This document shows positions 35,009 to 43,328 of a stretch of 58,531 nt of DNA, in pieces. Numbering within the stretch: position 1 is the first letter of the stretch; each line of letters opens with the position of its first letter. The stretch spans positions 1 through 58,531 of the forward strand of contig QXWX01000032.1 in assembly GCA_009911175.1 (NCBI GenBank). Direction: 5' to 3'. The position numbers and the translations under genes are program-made. The stretch comes from Lachnospiraceae bacterium (lineage in GTDB: Bacteria; Bacillota_A; Clostridia; Lachnospirales; Lachnospiraceae). Under the pieces are notes generated by a model. The model saw only the letters and a list, made by a program, of their open reading frames with translations. It searched no databases and was not told where the DNA came from.

Positions 35009-35078
35009 AAATATTCCGCAAAATCAATATCAGAAATCGGAATGAGAATGATGACGCTTGTTCCATAATACTTTTGCA
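35005..35078 (-). pseudogene. internally deleted fragment of a DUF1703-like gene
   Basis: Bases 35005-35039 match 39436-39470 of the minus-strand AAA gene almost exactly, and 35042-35078 match about 39662-39697. About 190 bases between these are missing. The fragment is on the minus strand. Its left end overlaps the plus-strand nuclease fragment, and its right end is interrupted by the MITE at 35079. Confidence 0.75.
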
Positions 35079-35232
35079 GTTACTGTTCACACCCTACGGG
35101 TGCTCCAGTAACAGTATTCAGCCCATTTTAAGTCGCCTTCGGCGAGGGGCTGGATATGATGGCAAATGTTACTTTATTGGCCGGACGCCGTGCAGCAAGC
35201 GCATGACGCCGTGTGAACAGTAACCTTTTGCA
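35071..35232. mobile_element. MITE-like element, copy B, with 8-bp target duplication
   Basis: The element (35079-35224, 146 bp) has perfect 14-bp terminal inverted repeats starting GTTACTGTTCACAC. It is flanked by the identical 8-mer CTTTTGCA (35071-35078 and 35225-35232). Internal hairpins include CCCTACGGG and a GCCCAT/GGGC region with TCGCC/GGCGA. Read on the minus strand its interior resembles copy A (GCC-N3-GGC, TTAAAATGG, then GTTAC). It has no coding capacity. Copies A and B are therefore in opposite orientation. Confidence 0.85.
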
Positions 35233-35263
35233 TTCTTTCTGTTTTTTTGATGCAAAGTAAGGA

Positions 35264-35292
35264 TTGTACTTCAAAAATGGATAAGGTATAAT
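35264..35292 (+). promoter_or_regulatory. sigma-A promoter for the AAA/PD-(D/E)XK gene
   Basis: TTGTAC (35264-35269), a 17-base spacer and TATAAT (35287-35292), about 145 bases before the start at 35438. CTTTTGCAT and ATGCAAAG near 35225-35257 form an inverted repeat just upstream. The leader (35293-35437) shows nothing else. Confidence 0.7.
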
Positions 35293-35437
35293 CAGTATAA
35301 GCAGAAAGATGATGTAAAATCCGGCAGGCGTTGGAATATCTTTAGGAAAAGATAAATCTGTCATTCATGTTGTCAGGTTACGGCCTGAGCCTCACAGACC
35401 ATGATTGAATGCAGCCTGTCGGGGAGGAAAGGTGGAA

Positions 35438-37135
35438 ATGGGTTATATGGCGAGAACAGTAGGAATCGGATGCCAGGATTTTGAAAAAATAAGGATAAAA
35501 AATAATTTCTATGTGGATAAGACCTGTTTTATAAAAGAATGGTGGGAAGCGGATGATGATGTGACGTTGATCACACGTCCCAGAAGGTTTGGAAAAACTC
35601 TGAATATGAGTATGACAGAGAAGTTTTTTTCAGTGAAATACTCTGGGCGCAGGGATTTATTTGAAGGGCTTTCTATATGGGAGGAAGAAAATTACAGGGA
35701 AATTCAGGGAACATATCCGGTGATAGGCCTTACCTTTGCGAATGTGAAGGAGACGAATCTGGAAGGGGCAAAAAGATGTATTTGCCAAATTCTTGCGGAT
35801 TTGTACGATAAACATACATTTTTACTTGAAGGAACTATTCTGACAGAGAATGAGAAAGCCTATTTTCACAGCGTGACAAATGGAATGGAGGATACGACTG
35901 CGATATGGACGATTCATAAACTGTCAGATTTTCTTTCACGGTATTATGGGAGAAAGGCAATTATTCTTCTGGATGAATATGATACCCCGATGCAGGAAGC
36001 GTATATGAATGGATATTGGGATGAAATAGTATATTTCATTAGAAGTCTGTTTAACACTACATTTAAGACAAATCCCTATTATGAGCGGGCAATCATGACG
36101 GGAATCACGAGGGTCAGTAAAGAATCCGTTTTTTCAGACTTAAATAATCTGAAAGTAGTCACCACTACATCAGCAGAATATGCGGATTGTTTTGGATTTA
36201 CAGAAAAGGAAGTTTTTCAGGCGTTAGATGAATTTGGCCTGTCTGATAAAAAGCAGGATGTAAAAAGCTGGTATGATGGATTTACATTTGGACAGTGTAT
36301 GGATATTTATAATCCATGGTCAATCATTAATTATCTGGATACGGAGAAATTTGACACATATTGGGCAAATACCAGTTCGAACGGACTGGTTGGAACGTTG
36401 ATTAGAGAGGGAAGTAAGGAAGTAAAAAAAGATTTTGAAAGACTTCTTTCAGGGGAGGAAATAACGACCGCGATTGAGGAGCAGATTGTATATAAGCAGT
36501 TATATTTTAAGAAAAATGCTGTGTGGAGCCTGTTGCTTGCCAGTGGATATCTGAAAGTTGCCGGAACAGGTTTTTCAGAGGAAACAAGGCGTTTTTATTA
36601 TAAACTTGCATTAACTAACAAGGAAGTGCGGATTATGTTTGAAGATATGATCCGTGACTGGTTTTCAGAGAATGACCATTATAATGATTTCATTCAGGCA
36701 TTGCTATTGGATGATCTGGATGAAATGAATACTTATATGAATGAGATAGCGATGGACAGCTTCAGTTATTTTGATACCGGTAAAAAGCCGTCAGAAGAAA
36801 ATCCGGAACGATTTTATCATGGATTTGTATTGGGACTTATGGTCGAACTGACAAACCGATATATGCTTACATCCAACAGGGAAAGCGGGCTTGGAAGATA
36901 TGATGTGATGTTGGAACCGAATCAGCAGAATGATGACGCAATCATATTCGAGTTTAAAGTATTTCAGCCAAAAAAGGAAAAAGACCTTTCAGATACGGTG
37001 AATACGGCGTTGAAACAAATTGAAGATATGAATTATGAGGCGGCGCTTATAGCAAGAGGTTTTCCACCAGAGCGTATACGTAAATATGGGTTTGCTTTCC
37101 GGGGGAAGGAAGTTCTGATTGGGAAAATGAAATAG
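35438..37135 (+). CDS. AAA-ATPase with C-terminal PD-(D/E)XK domain (DUF1703-like)
   Basis: A 565-residue protein. The N-terminus has FEKIRIKNNFYVDKTCFI and the phosphate-loop-like RPRRFGKTLNMSM (about residues 48-60), then the Walker B-type IILLDEYDTPMQEAY. The region FTEKEVFQALDEFGL and WYDGFTFG is typical. The C-terminal domain (about 480-565) has the nuclease-like D in YDVMLEP and EFKVF. These proteins are common in gut anaerobes and often duplicated; roles in defence or mobile DNA control are suspected but unproven. The start at 35438 follows GGGGAGGAAAGGTGG. Base composition is more AT-rich than that of the housekeeping neighbours. Confidence 0.82.
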   Translation: MGYMARTVGIGCQDFEKIRIKNNFYVDKTCFIKEWWEADDDVTLITRPRRFGKTLNMSMTEKFFSVKYSGRRDLFEGLSIWEEENYREIQGTYPVIGLTFANVKETNLEGAKRCICQILADLYDKHTFLLEGTILTENEKAYFHSVTNGMEDTTAIWTIHKLSDFLSRYYGRKAIILLDEYDTPMQEAYMNGYWDEIVYFIRSLFNTTFKTNPYYERAIMTGITRVSKESVFSDLNNLKVVTTTSAEYADCFGFTEKEVFQALDEFGLSDKKQDVKSWYDGFTFGQCMDIYNPWSIINYLDTEKFDTYWANTSSNGLVGTLIREGSKEVKKDFERLLSGEEITTAIEEQIVYKQLYFKKNAVWSLLLASGYLKVAGTGFSEETRRFYYKLALTNKEVRIMFEDMIRDWFSENDHYNDFIQALLLDDLDEMNTYMNEIAMDSFSYFDTGKKPSEENPERFYHGFVLGLMVELTNRYMLTSNRESGLGRYDVMLEPNQQNDDAIIFEFKVFQPKKEKDLSDTVNTALKQIEDMNYEAALIARGFPPERIRKYGFAFRGKEVLIGKMK

Positions 37136-37206
37136 AGTCGATATCACATCCTATCACAATTCCCATTGTAGGAAAGAATATTAGGAATCATAGACGAAAC
37201 AAAGTC

Positions 37207-37235
37207 TTGACTGCCGATATAAAAAAATATATAAT
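37207..37235 (+). promoter_or_regulatory. sigma-A promoter for ATPase_2-type gene
   Basis: TTGACT (37207-37212), a 17-base spacer and TATAAT (37230-37235). AT-rich palindromes follow between the promoter and the start codon. Confidence 0.8.
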
Positions 37236-37246
37236 TAACTCGAAAG

Positions 37247-37289
37247 TAAATTACTTTGAAGTTAGTTATAAAACTAATTATACTGCGAG
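37247..37289 (+). repeat. AT-rich palindromes and degenerate 15-bp periodicity before ATPase gene
   Basis: AAAGTAAATTACTTT and TTAGTTATAAAACTAA are near-perfect palindromes lying side by side. The stretch also shows a weak 15-base period (translated as VNYFE, VSYKT, NYTAR). The same arrangement, a promoter followed by 15-bp repeats and then the ATPase start, recurs at 53749-53793. Confidence 0.55.
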
Positions 37290-37297
37290 GTGGTATG

Positions 37298-38701
37298 ATG
37301 TTTATAGGGAGAGAGAAAGAATTTTCGGAAATGAACCGAAGGTACGCAGAAAAGAATTTTCAGCTCCTTATCCTCTATGGCCGGAGACGTGTCGGAAAAA
37401 CAACGCTGTTGAAGGAGTTTTGCAGGGAAAAGAATCATATTTTTTATTCGGCGGAACAAAGTAATGAAAAATTAAATCTGGAAAAATTTTCTGCGGAGAT
37501 TTTTCGGCATTACAGTGAAACTGCTCTGGAACCATTCCGGTCATGGGAAAAGGCTCTGTCCTATATAGAGGAACGACAGAGGGAGGAACCTATGGTATTG
37601 GTGATTGATGAATTTCCATATTTGGCGATGATCAATTCGTCACTTTTATCTACACTGCAGCATTTGATCGACCACAGGCTTCGGAAAGGAAAACTGTTTC
37701 TGATCCTGTGCGGAAGCTATATGGGATTTATGGAAAAAGAAGTGCTCGGCGCAAAAAGCCCTCTGTTTGGGAGAAGAACCGCGCAGCTTCATATGAAGCC
37801 CTTTGACTATTTGGACAGTATCAAGTTCATGGATGGATTTTCACAGGAGGAGAAGCTGATGCTGTATGGCGCATTCGGCGGTACGCCATTGTATCTGCAG
37901 CAGATCCGCTCTGGTAAGAACGTAAAAGAGAATATTATAGATGCATTTTTAAGACCAACAAGTTACCTGTATGAGGAACCGCTCCTGCTTATGAGACAGG
38001 AGGTTCAGGAGCCGGGCGTGTACTGCGCAATTATAGAAGCCATTGCCGGAGGCGCATCCAGGGCAAATGAAATTGCAGTGAAAATAGGGGCGGAATCCGC
38101 AAAATGCCTGAAATATATCAGTACACTCCGGGAACTGGGAATTGTATATAAAGAAGTTCCGTTTGGAGAAAAAGAGACTTCGAGAAAAGCGCTTTACTAT
38201 CTATCAGATTTTATGTTCCGCTTCTGGTATCGATATGTATCCAGCAACAGAACTTTGTTGGAGACAGACGCTCAGGAGATTGTGTGGAATCGGCGGATCG
38301 AACCGGATTACAGCCATTATATGGGGCATATTTTTGAAAAAGTCTGCCGCGGCTATCTGCTGCGTCAAAACAGTAAGGGCGTGCTGCCGATTTTGTTTAC
38401 AGAGATCGGACGCTGGTGGGGAAGCAATCCCAAAACCCGCGAACAGGTTGAAATCGACCTGATTGCAAGGGATATGGATGCATTTCTGTTCTGTGAATGC
38501 AAGTGGACAAATGAACCGGTGGATTACCAGGTGCTGAAAAAACTACAGGAAAAATCTGAGCTGTTTGGCGGCCAGTCGGGAAAATCTTACTTTATGCTGT
38601 TCTCCAAGCGGGGATTTACGGAGCGGGTTTTGGAAGAAGCAAAGGAGAAGCAGGAGGTGCTGCTTGTAGATCTTGAGGAACTTTTAGGAAATAATGGATA
38701 A
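37298..38701 (+). CDS. ATPase_2/DUF234-type ATP-binding protein with PD-(D/E)XK-like C-terminus
   Basis: A 467-residue STAND-like ATPase. It begins MFIGREKEFSEMNRRY. Walker A is YGRRRVGKTTLLKEF (about residues 25-40), Walker B is VIDEFPYLAMI, and LCGSYMGFMEKEVLG with SPLFGRRT gives sensor and arginine-finger-like motifs. A winged helix (about 260-320) and a DUF234-type domain follow, ending with EIDLIARDM and CECKW, a PD-(D/E)XK-like metal site. The second of two ATG codons (37298) fits GAGGTGG spacing best. Paralogues: an intact one at 53807, decayed ones at 34278 and 43044. Function is unproven. Confidence 0.82.
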   Translation: MFIGREKEFSEMNRRYAEKNFQLLILYGRRRVGKTTLLKEFCREKNHIFYSAEQSNEKLNLEKFSAEIFRHYSETALEPFRSWEKALSYIEERQREEPMVLVIDEFPYLAMINSSLLSTLQHLIDHRLRKGKLFLILCGSYMGFMEKEVLGAKSPLFGRRTAQLHMKPFDYLDSIKFMDGFSQEEKLMLYGAFGGTPLYLQQIRSGKNVKENIIDAFLRPTSYLYEEPLLLMRQEVQEPGVYCAIIEAIAGGASRANEIAVKIGAESAKCLKYISTLRELGIVYKEVPFGEKETSRKALYYLSDFMFRFWYRYVSSNRTLLETDAQEIVWNRRIEPDYSHYMGHIFEKVCRGYLLRQNSKGVLPILFTEIGRWWGSNPKTREQVEIDLIARDMDAFLFCECKWTNEPVDYQVLKKLQEKSELFGGQSGKSYFMLFSKRGFTERVLEEAKEKQEVLLVDLEELLGNNG

Positions 38702-38755
38702 GAAGGATATTACCGGGAGGACATTGAGAACGTCAGATTATGCTGTAAATTATCT

Positions 38756-38810
38756 GAACTGCCAGAAGCTTGTAAAGGCTGAAATCCAGCAAACTTCTGG
38801 CAGTTTCATG
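38756..38810. repeat. inverted repeat between convergent ATPase genes
   Basis: GAACTGCCAGAAG and CTTCTGGCAGTTTC form a 12-bp stem with a 27-base loop in the gap between the stop at 38701 and the minus-strand gene ending at 38911. It may end transcription from either side. The rest of the gap (38811-38910) shows only a T-run near 38873. Confidence 0.55.
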
Positions 38811-38910
38811 AATAGGATGATGACGAAGTGCAAAAGGACTTTTCAGACAACACGATATGCCACTTTGCAAGTTTTTTTATAGCAGGCAATCCCATACTTA
38901 TGGATCGTCC

Positions 38911-40191
38911 TCATTCCTTCCATTTAGCGGAATTACTGATAGCCTTCACTTTAAACCAGGAACGAATCTTCTTTTGATAGATCCCCAGAACCTCCTGATT
39001 CGGAATGGCCAGCCTGTGATATCCGCCCTCGGTCTCCCCGGCAACTGTCAGATAACCCGTAGCAAAAAGTACGCTCCACAAGTATGTCTGGCGGATCTCG
39101 ACATCCCTGCTGTCAAGATCCGTATAAGTCAATTCCGGAACCAAAAGTTTCTCCACATATTCACCGGAAATCAATGCCTCAATCTCTGCCTTGGTTGTCT
39201 CCGTAGCATCCTCGATCATATCCTGGATAATGGCGTTGCTGCTGCTGTTTTCCCAATGGGAGTCCATCTTTGCATCCGCATTTGCACAGAGTCTGTAACA
39301 CTGGTTTAGTACATCCCAGGGACAGTATACGTCCACATGCCCAAAATGATATCCGTCATACCATTCTTTTATGTCTTCAAAACGTTTTTCAACACCATAA
39401 TATTTTAAGATATCTCGTACCTCGCAGTCTGTAAATCCGAAATATTCCGCAAAATCAATATCAGAAATCGAATGCACCATGAAATTATTCAACCCTGTGA
39501 AAATACTTTCTTTGGCGATGCGCAGGCATCCGGTGATAACAGCAAATTCAAGATGCTCATTTGTTTTAAGCGCCTGGCTGAATAAGGAGCGGATCAGCCG
39601 GACCATCTGAGGATAATAGCGGTTTTGGTATGCTTTATCCAAAGGTACATCGTATTCATCTATGAGAATGATGACGCCTGTTCCATAATGCTTCGCCAGC
39701 ATTTCCGAGAGCAGTGCAATGCTTTCCTGCTGTACATCCTCCTCCAGATACTTTGCATATAGTTCCTGTAAGGAGTTTTTGTCAATCTCTGTGAGTCTGT
39801 CGCTTTCCAACAGGTATTGATGTCTGCGGGCTTCTTTTTTTAGAACCTGGGACATGATTTTCAATGCATCATCATAGGACTCTCCACTGACATCCTTCAA
39901 GGTGAATGCGATCACAGGATATTTTCCCATATGCTGCGCACACAGTTCCGTTTCCCGGGTAATCTTCAATCCTTCAAATAAAGAGGCATCTGCACCAACC
40001 TCAAAAAAGGATTTGAGCATATCAAGATTTAAGCTTTTTCCAAAACGGCGGGGTCTTGTAAACAGGTTGACACTCCCGCGGTTTTTTAAAAGATCCGAAA
40101 TAAATTTTGTTTTATCTACATAGTAAAATCCTTTTGTTCTGATATTACGAAAAAATTCTTCTCCGATGGGAAGCTTTTTCCTCTCTGCCAT
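38911..40191 (-). CDS. AAA-ATPase of the DUF1703-like family lacking its nuclease domain
   Basis: A 426-residue protein from the ATG at 40191 (GGAGGTG upstream). The start AERKKLPIGEEFFRNIRTKG, FYYVDKTKFI, the loop TRPRRFGKSLNLDML, IILIDEYDVPLDKAY and WYDGYHFG match the family. It stops at about residue 426, after IRSWFKVKAISNSAKWKE, whereas the paralogue at 35438 continues for about 130 residues with a PD-(D/E)XK domain. It is therefore C-terminally truncated, either a pseudogene or an ATPase-only form. A consensus promoter is present, so it may be expressed. The fragment at 35005-35078 derives from a close relative. Confidence 0.78.
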   Translation of the reverse strand: MAERKKLPIGEEFFRNIRTKGFYYVDKTKFISDLLKNRGSVNLFTRPRRFGKSLNLDMLKSFFEVGADASLFEGLKITRETELCAQHMGKYPVIAFTLKDVSGESYDDALKIMSQVLKKEARRHQYLLESDRLTEIDKNSLQELYAKYLEEDVQQESIALLSEMLAKHYGTGVIILIDEYDVPLDKAYQNRYYPQMVRLIRSLFSQALKTNEHLEFAVITGCLRIAKESIFTGLNNFMVHSISDIDFAEYFGFTDCEVRDILKYYGVEKRFEDIKEWYDGYHFGHVDVYCPWDVLNQCYRLCANADAKMDSHWENSSSNAIIQDMIEDATETTKAEIEALISGEYVEKLLVPELTYTDLDSRDVEIRQTYLWSVLFATGYLTVAGETEGGYHRLAIPNQEVLGIYQKKIRSWFKVKAISNSAKWKE

Positions 40192-40242
40192 ATTGCAGCA
40201 CCTCCGCAAATTCTAACGTTTCGTTGTTTTTGCTGTGGCTCT

Positions 40243-40271
40243 ATTATACTAAAAAAATGACCGGCCTTCAA
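40243..40271 (-). promoter_or_regulatory. sigma-A promoter for the truncated AAA gene
   Basis: On the minus strand, TTGAAG (40266-40271), a 17-base spacer and TATAAT (40243-40248), about 50 bases upstream of the start codon. Confidence 0.75.
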
Positions 40272-40316
40272 GAACCGCCGGTAATATCTGCGCAGAAAAT
40301 ACTTCATTCCCGGGAT

Positions 40317-40355
40317 GCAACGAGCCAGGTAGCCATGCTTGCATGGATATTTGAC
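40317..40355. repeat. dispersed hairpin repeat, copy 2
   Basis: GCAACGAGCC (40317-40326) leads into GCCAGGTAGCCATGC (40324-40338), which pairs with GCATGGATATTTGAC (40341-40355) apart from a few mismatches. The flank and stem match copy 1 at 13382-13433, which is in opposite orientation. Confidence 0.65.
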
Positions 40356-40388
40356 TAAATATTTAAGAATGAAAGGAAATCCGAGACC

Positions 40389-40418
40389 TTGAAAATAACC
40401 TGTACTGTATAGTATACT
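40389..40418 (+). promoter_or_regulatory. promoter for the LytTR/GHKL two-component pair
   Basis: TTGAAA (40389-40394), an 18-base spacer and TATACT (40413-40418), about 30 bases before the ATG. A palindromic AGTTCAGAACA lies right after it and could be an autoregulatory site. Confidence 0.7.
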
Positions 40419-40448
40419 TGTAACAGTTCAGAACAGGGGGGCAGAAAA

Positions 40449-41147
40449 ATGTTCTTAATCGCCATATGTGAAGATGAAACCTATCTGCTGGAAGAGCTGC
40501 GCAAAAAAGCAGAGGCATATCTGAAAACCAGACATTATCCTGCCCAGATCCGCACCTTTACGTCTGGTGAGGATTTGTTAAAGGAACAGCGCCCCTTCGA
40601 CTTGATTCTCCTGGATTTAGTGCTCCCGGGCATAAACGGTCTGGAAACGGCGAAGCGGCTTTCCAGCAAAAGCCGTATTATTTTTATCACATCCTACAGG
40701 GAATATGCGGTGGACGCATTCGAGGTGGAAGCGGTCCACTATCTGCTCAAGCCGGTGACGGATGAGCGTCTGTATCAGGCAATGGACAGGGCGCTGAACC
40801 GATCCAAACAGGAAGACGACAGGACACTGGCGCTTATAAAATCGGGAAGTACCCACATCCTTCCGATACGCGACATTTTGTACTGCGAGGTGTTTGACCA
40901 TCGTGTCTGTATCCATACAGCGCAGGGAAATTACGAATATTCCGGAACGCTGGACATGCTGGAGCGAAAGCTGGACGGGCGTTTTTTTCGATGCCATAGA
41001 AGCTATCTCATCAACATGAGCCACGTGGTCGGCCAGGAAAAAGGGACGGCATTGGTCTCAAACGGGAACCGGGTTTTGATATCACGGCGGAAGCAGGCCG
41101 AGTTTATGCAAAGGCTTTTGCGCAATTTGAAAAATGAGGTGATCTGA
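40449..41147 (+). CDS. LytTR-family response regulator
   Basis: A 232-residue regulator. The receiver domain (1-120) has the acidic pocket E8/D9, the phospho-acceptor D56 (LILLDLVLPG) and K101 (LLKPV). The LytTR DNA-binding domain (about 135-232) contains RDILYCEVFDHRVCIHT and FFRCHRSYLINMSHV, as in AgrA-type regulators. ACAGGGGGGCAGAAAA precedes the ATG. The stop is followed directly by the sensor kinase gene. Such pairs often control peptide or bacteriocin genes; no precursor peptide is obvious next to it. Confidence 0.9.
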   Translation: MFLIAICEDETYLLEELRKKAEAYLKTRHYPAQIRTFTSGEDLLKEQRPFDLILLDLVLPGINGLETAKRLSSKSRIIFITSYREYAVDAFEVEAVHYLLKPVTDERLYQAMDRALNRSKQEDDRTLALIKSGSTHILPIRDILYCEVFDHRVCIHTAQGNYEYSGTLDMLERKLDGRFFRCHRSYLINMSHVVGQEKGTALVSNGNRVLISRRKQAEFMQRLLRNLKNEVI

Positions 41148-42470
41148 TTGGAATACCCGCACATGTTTTCTGTCGGATTTTATAGCTGGTGGCTGCTGCT
41201 CAATGGTATTCTCTATTTGGCTGAATTTTATTTTATACGCAGTTTTACCGGGATTCAGGAAAAGAAATATATGGTATGCTATGTATTGACCAGCGGCTTA
41301 CTTACATTTTTGGCCATGTATTTTCAAAGCTCCGGAGTTCTCAGATTGATTCTGCATATGGGGATCATACTTTGCTTTTCCAGATTTGTGCTAAAGCTCA
41401 AATGGGCGGAGACGGTCGCTCCGGCAATGATCATTTTGACGCTGTTTACCTTTATGGAAGGATTTCAGACCGTTTTTATGCGTTGGCTGGCAGGGCATTC
41501 TATGAAAATGCATACCGCTGTTTTCATGCAGATGCTCCTGTCCGGAGGACTGGCGGCTGTATTGCTGCTGACTCTGCATTTTGTATCAAAACGCTATGCA
41601 TATACGGGAAGGCAGAAGCTGTCCGCCTATATGTATCCATTGCTGCTGCCGTGCAGCTTTATCGTGTGGGTCATCCGCAGCGGGCTTGGGCTGGACATGT
41701 GGATGGAACCGGCTTTCAGGAAAAGTTCTTTTTGGGAGAAACGGCAGGGACTGTGGGCACTGATATGGATTCTGGGAGCCTGCGTAATCTTCTTTATCAT
41801 TCTGAGGCTGGTGAGCAGGATTCTGGCGCTGTCCGTTCAGGAAACGGAACAGAAAAGGCTGGAGGATCAGATACGAAAGCAGTATACATACCTGGAGGAA
41901 GCGAAAAAAAGGAATGAGCAGTACCGCACGTTCCAGCATGATATCAACAATCATTTTCTGGTGTTATCCGGGCTGATTCGGGAAAAAAGATATGAGGAGG
42001 CAGAAATATATTTTGACAAGCTGCATGGCTCTGCGGACAGACTGCTCATCGGGATTGAAACAGGCAATCCGATCCTGGATATCCTTTTGCAGGAAAAGAT
42101 CAGCTTCGCCGTGTCAAGCGGCATTGAAGTGAAACACGATGTACAGATTCCGCCGGATTGCGGTGCGGAGGATATGGATCTGTGCATGATTCTGGCAAAT
42201 GCGCTGGACAATGCGGTACATGCCTGCAGAAAGGTTGCAGGAAGACAGCCGGAGATCTCGGTCATGGTTCGGAGACGGCATCATTTCCTGATCATCGAGG
42301 TAGTCAATACGATGGTGCAGGCACAAGGCCGATTGGAGTATGGAACCGGGCTGAACAATATCAGGCGCACCGCAGAAAAGTATGAGGGGACGATGGAGAT
42401 TGAGAACGACGGTGAAACATTCCGGCTGACGGTGCTGCTGTGTCTTGCGCCGTTTACGAAAGCAGGGTGA
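41148..42470 (+). CDS. GHKL-type sensor histidine kinase (AgrC-like)
   Basis: A 440-residue membrane kinase. Six or seven N-terminal membrane helices cover about 1-225, followed by a coiled region. The phospho-accepting H264 lies in FQHDINNHF. The C-terminal GHKL ATPase (about 335-435) has the N-box LANALDNAVHAC and the glycine motif YGTGLNNI. The start is TTG at 41148, next to the response regulator stop, with GAGGTGATC upstream. The multi-spanning sensor is like those for peptide pheromones. It phosphorylates the LytTR regulator encoded before it. Confidence 0.88.
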   Translation: MEYPHMFSVGFYSWWLLLNGILYLAEFYFIRSFTGIQEKKYMVCYVLTSGLLTFLAMYFQSSGVLRLILHMGIILCFSRFVLKLKWAETVAPAMIILTLFTFMEGFQTVFMRWLAGHSMKMHTAVFMQMLLSGGLAAVLLLTLHFVSKRYAYTGRQKLSAYMYPLLLPCSFIVWVIRSGLGLDMWMEPAFRKSSFWEKRQGLWALIWILGACVIFFIILRLVSRILALSVQETEQKRLEDQIRKQYTYLEEAKKRNEQYRTFQHDINNHFLVLSGLIREKRYEEAEIYFDKLHGSADRLLIGIETGNPILDILLQEKISFAVSSGIEVKHDVQIPPDCGAEDMDLCMILANALDNAVHACRKVAGRQPEISVMVRRRHHFLIIEVVNTMVQAQGRLEYGTGLNNIRRTAEKYEGTMEIENDGETFRLTVLLCLAPFTKAG

Positions 42471-42583
42471 CCGTTGGCGGAAAACCGCTTTTATGGTGGG
42501 AGATGTGTCCGATATACGGAATGAACATAAAAATATCCATACTGTTCGGAGGTGGGTATTCAGTAAAAGCGGAGGTGAAGCTT

Positions 42584-43006
42584 ATGGTAAACAATGTAAG
42601 GCCCAATTATGTAAATCCATTGAAAATGATGAAAAACGACAGAGTGTCAGATCGCTTGAATCCGGCAGCGAAGAAAACGGCGGAAAAGCAGCAGAAAACC
42701 CTGGAGGCAGAAAAACAGTCGATTCAAAACGCACTGCTCCTTATGAAAGGAACATCCGGAGACAGCGGGGCATCGGAAGAACAAATTGAACTGCTGGAAA
42801 AGAAGCTGGAAGAAATCACAGGCCAGCTCAGGGTGAGTAAGAGGGAGGATGGAACTGCAGTTGAACAGGCACAGTTAAGCGATGCGGCAAAGACACTGCA
42901 GGAGAGTAAAAAATTGGAAGAAAAGCGGATGGACAGATTGGAACTCTGTGCGGATACACGGGGAGCGCTGCCGAATTTTTATGAGCCTTTGGAGGAAGGG
43001 GAGTAG
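42584..43006 (+). CDS. hypothetical small coiled-coil protein
   Basis: A 140-residue hydrophilic protein from the ATG at 42584 with GCGGAGGTGAAGC upstream; the longer frame to 42440 overlaps the kinase gene and is not supported. The middle is a predicted coiled coil (about 30-125: KKTAEKQQKTLEAEKQ, EEQIELLEKKLEEITGQL). The ending is LPNFYEPLEEGE. No signal peptide or membrane helix is visible. It follows the kinase gene by about 110 bases. It resembles small proteins of unknown function seen in Lachnospiraceae; no role can be given. Confidence 0.68.
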   Translation: MVNNVRPNYVNPLKMMKNDRVSDRLNPAAKKTAEKQQKTLEAEKQSIQNALLLMKGTSGDSGASEEQIELLEKKLEEITGQLRVSKREDGTAVEQAQLSDAAKTLQESKKLEEKRMDRLELCADTRGALPNFYEPLEEGE

Positions 43007-43043
43007 TAAAGTTATATCAGGGAAAATAGGGAAGTAGTTGTTA

Positions 43044-43236
43044 CAGATCGAACCGGATTACAACCATTATATGGGACAGGTATTTTGAGAGGATATGAGG
43101 TGTTTGGCGGCCGGGAAAATCTTACTTTATGCTGTTCTCCAAGAGTGGATTCACAGAGCAGGTATTGGAAAAGGGACGAGAGAAGGATGAAGTGCTGTTT
43201 GTGGATACTGCGGAGCTTTTGGAAAATATTGGATAA
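43044..43236 (+). pseudogene. internally deleted ATPase_2/DUF234-type remnant
   Basis: Bases 43044-43090 match the part of the intact gene (37298-38701) that encodes RIEPDYSHYMGHIFE. Bases from about 43100 match its last 140 bases (FGG, then KSYFMLFSK, then EVLFVD). About 220 bases between the two segments are missing and a frame break lies near the joint. The end and stop codon are preserved. This is the third trace of this family between 34 and 43 kb. Confidence 0.8.
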
Positions 43237-43262
43237 AAAGGGGCTGCCCGGACGGGCAGCTC
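43232..43262 (-). terminator. terminator of the blaI-M56 operon
   Basis: Read on the minus strand, GCTGCCCG pairs with CGGGCAGC around two bases and is followed by CCCCTTTTTA. It lies about 70 bases after the last minus-strand gene and overlaps the end of the plus-strand ATPase remnant. Confidence 0.75.
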
Positions 43263-43328
43263 TATAAAGCAATGCAAAATTATTTCGGTAAAAGGCATGT
43301 CGAATAGGTTGTGATATTATCGTAAATT

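Noticed and set aside
40449..42470. agr-type quorum-sensing locus
   Set aside because: The LytTR and GHKL genes fit, but no AgrB-like processing protein or cyclic-peptide precursor is visible on either side.
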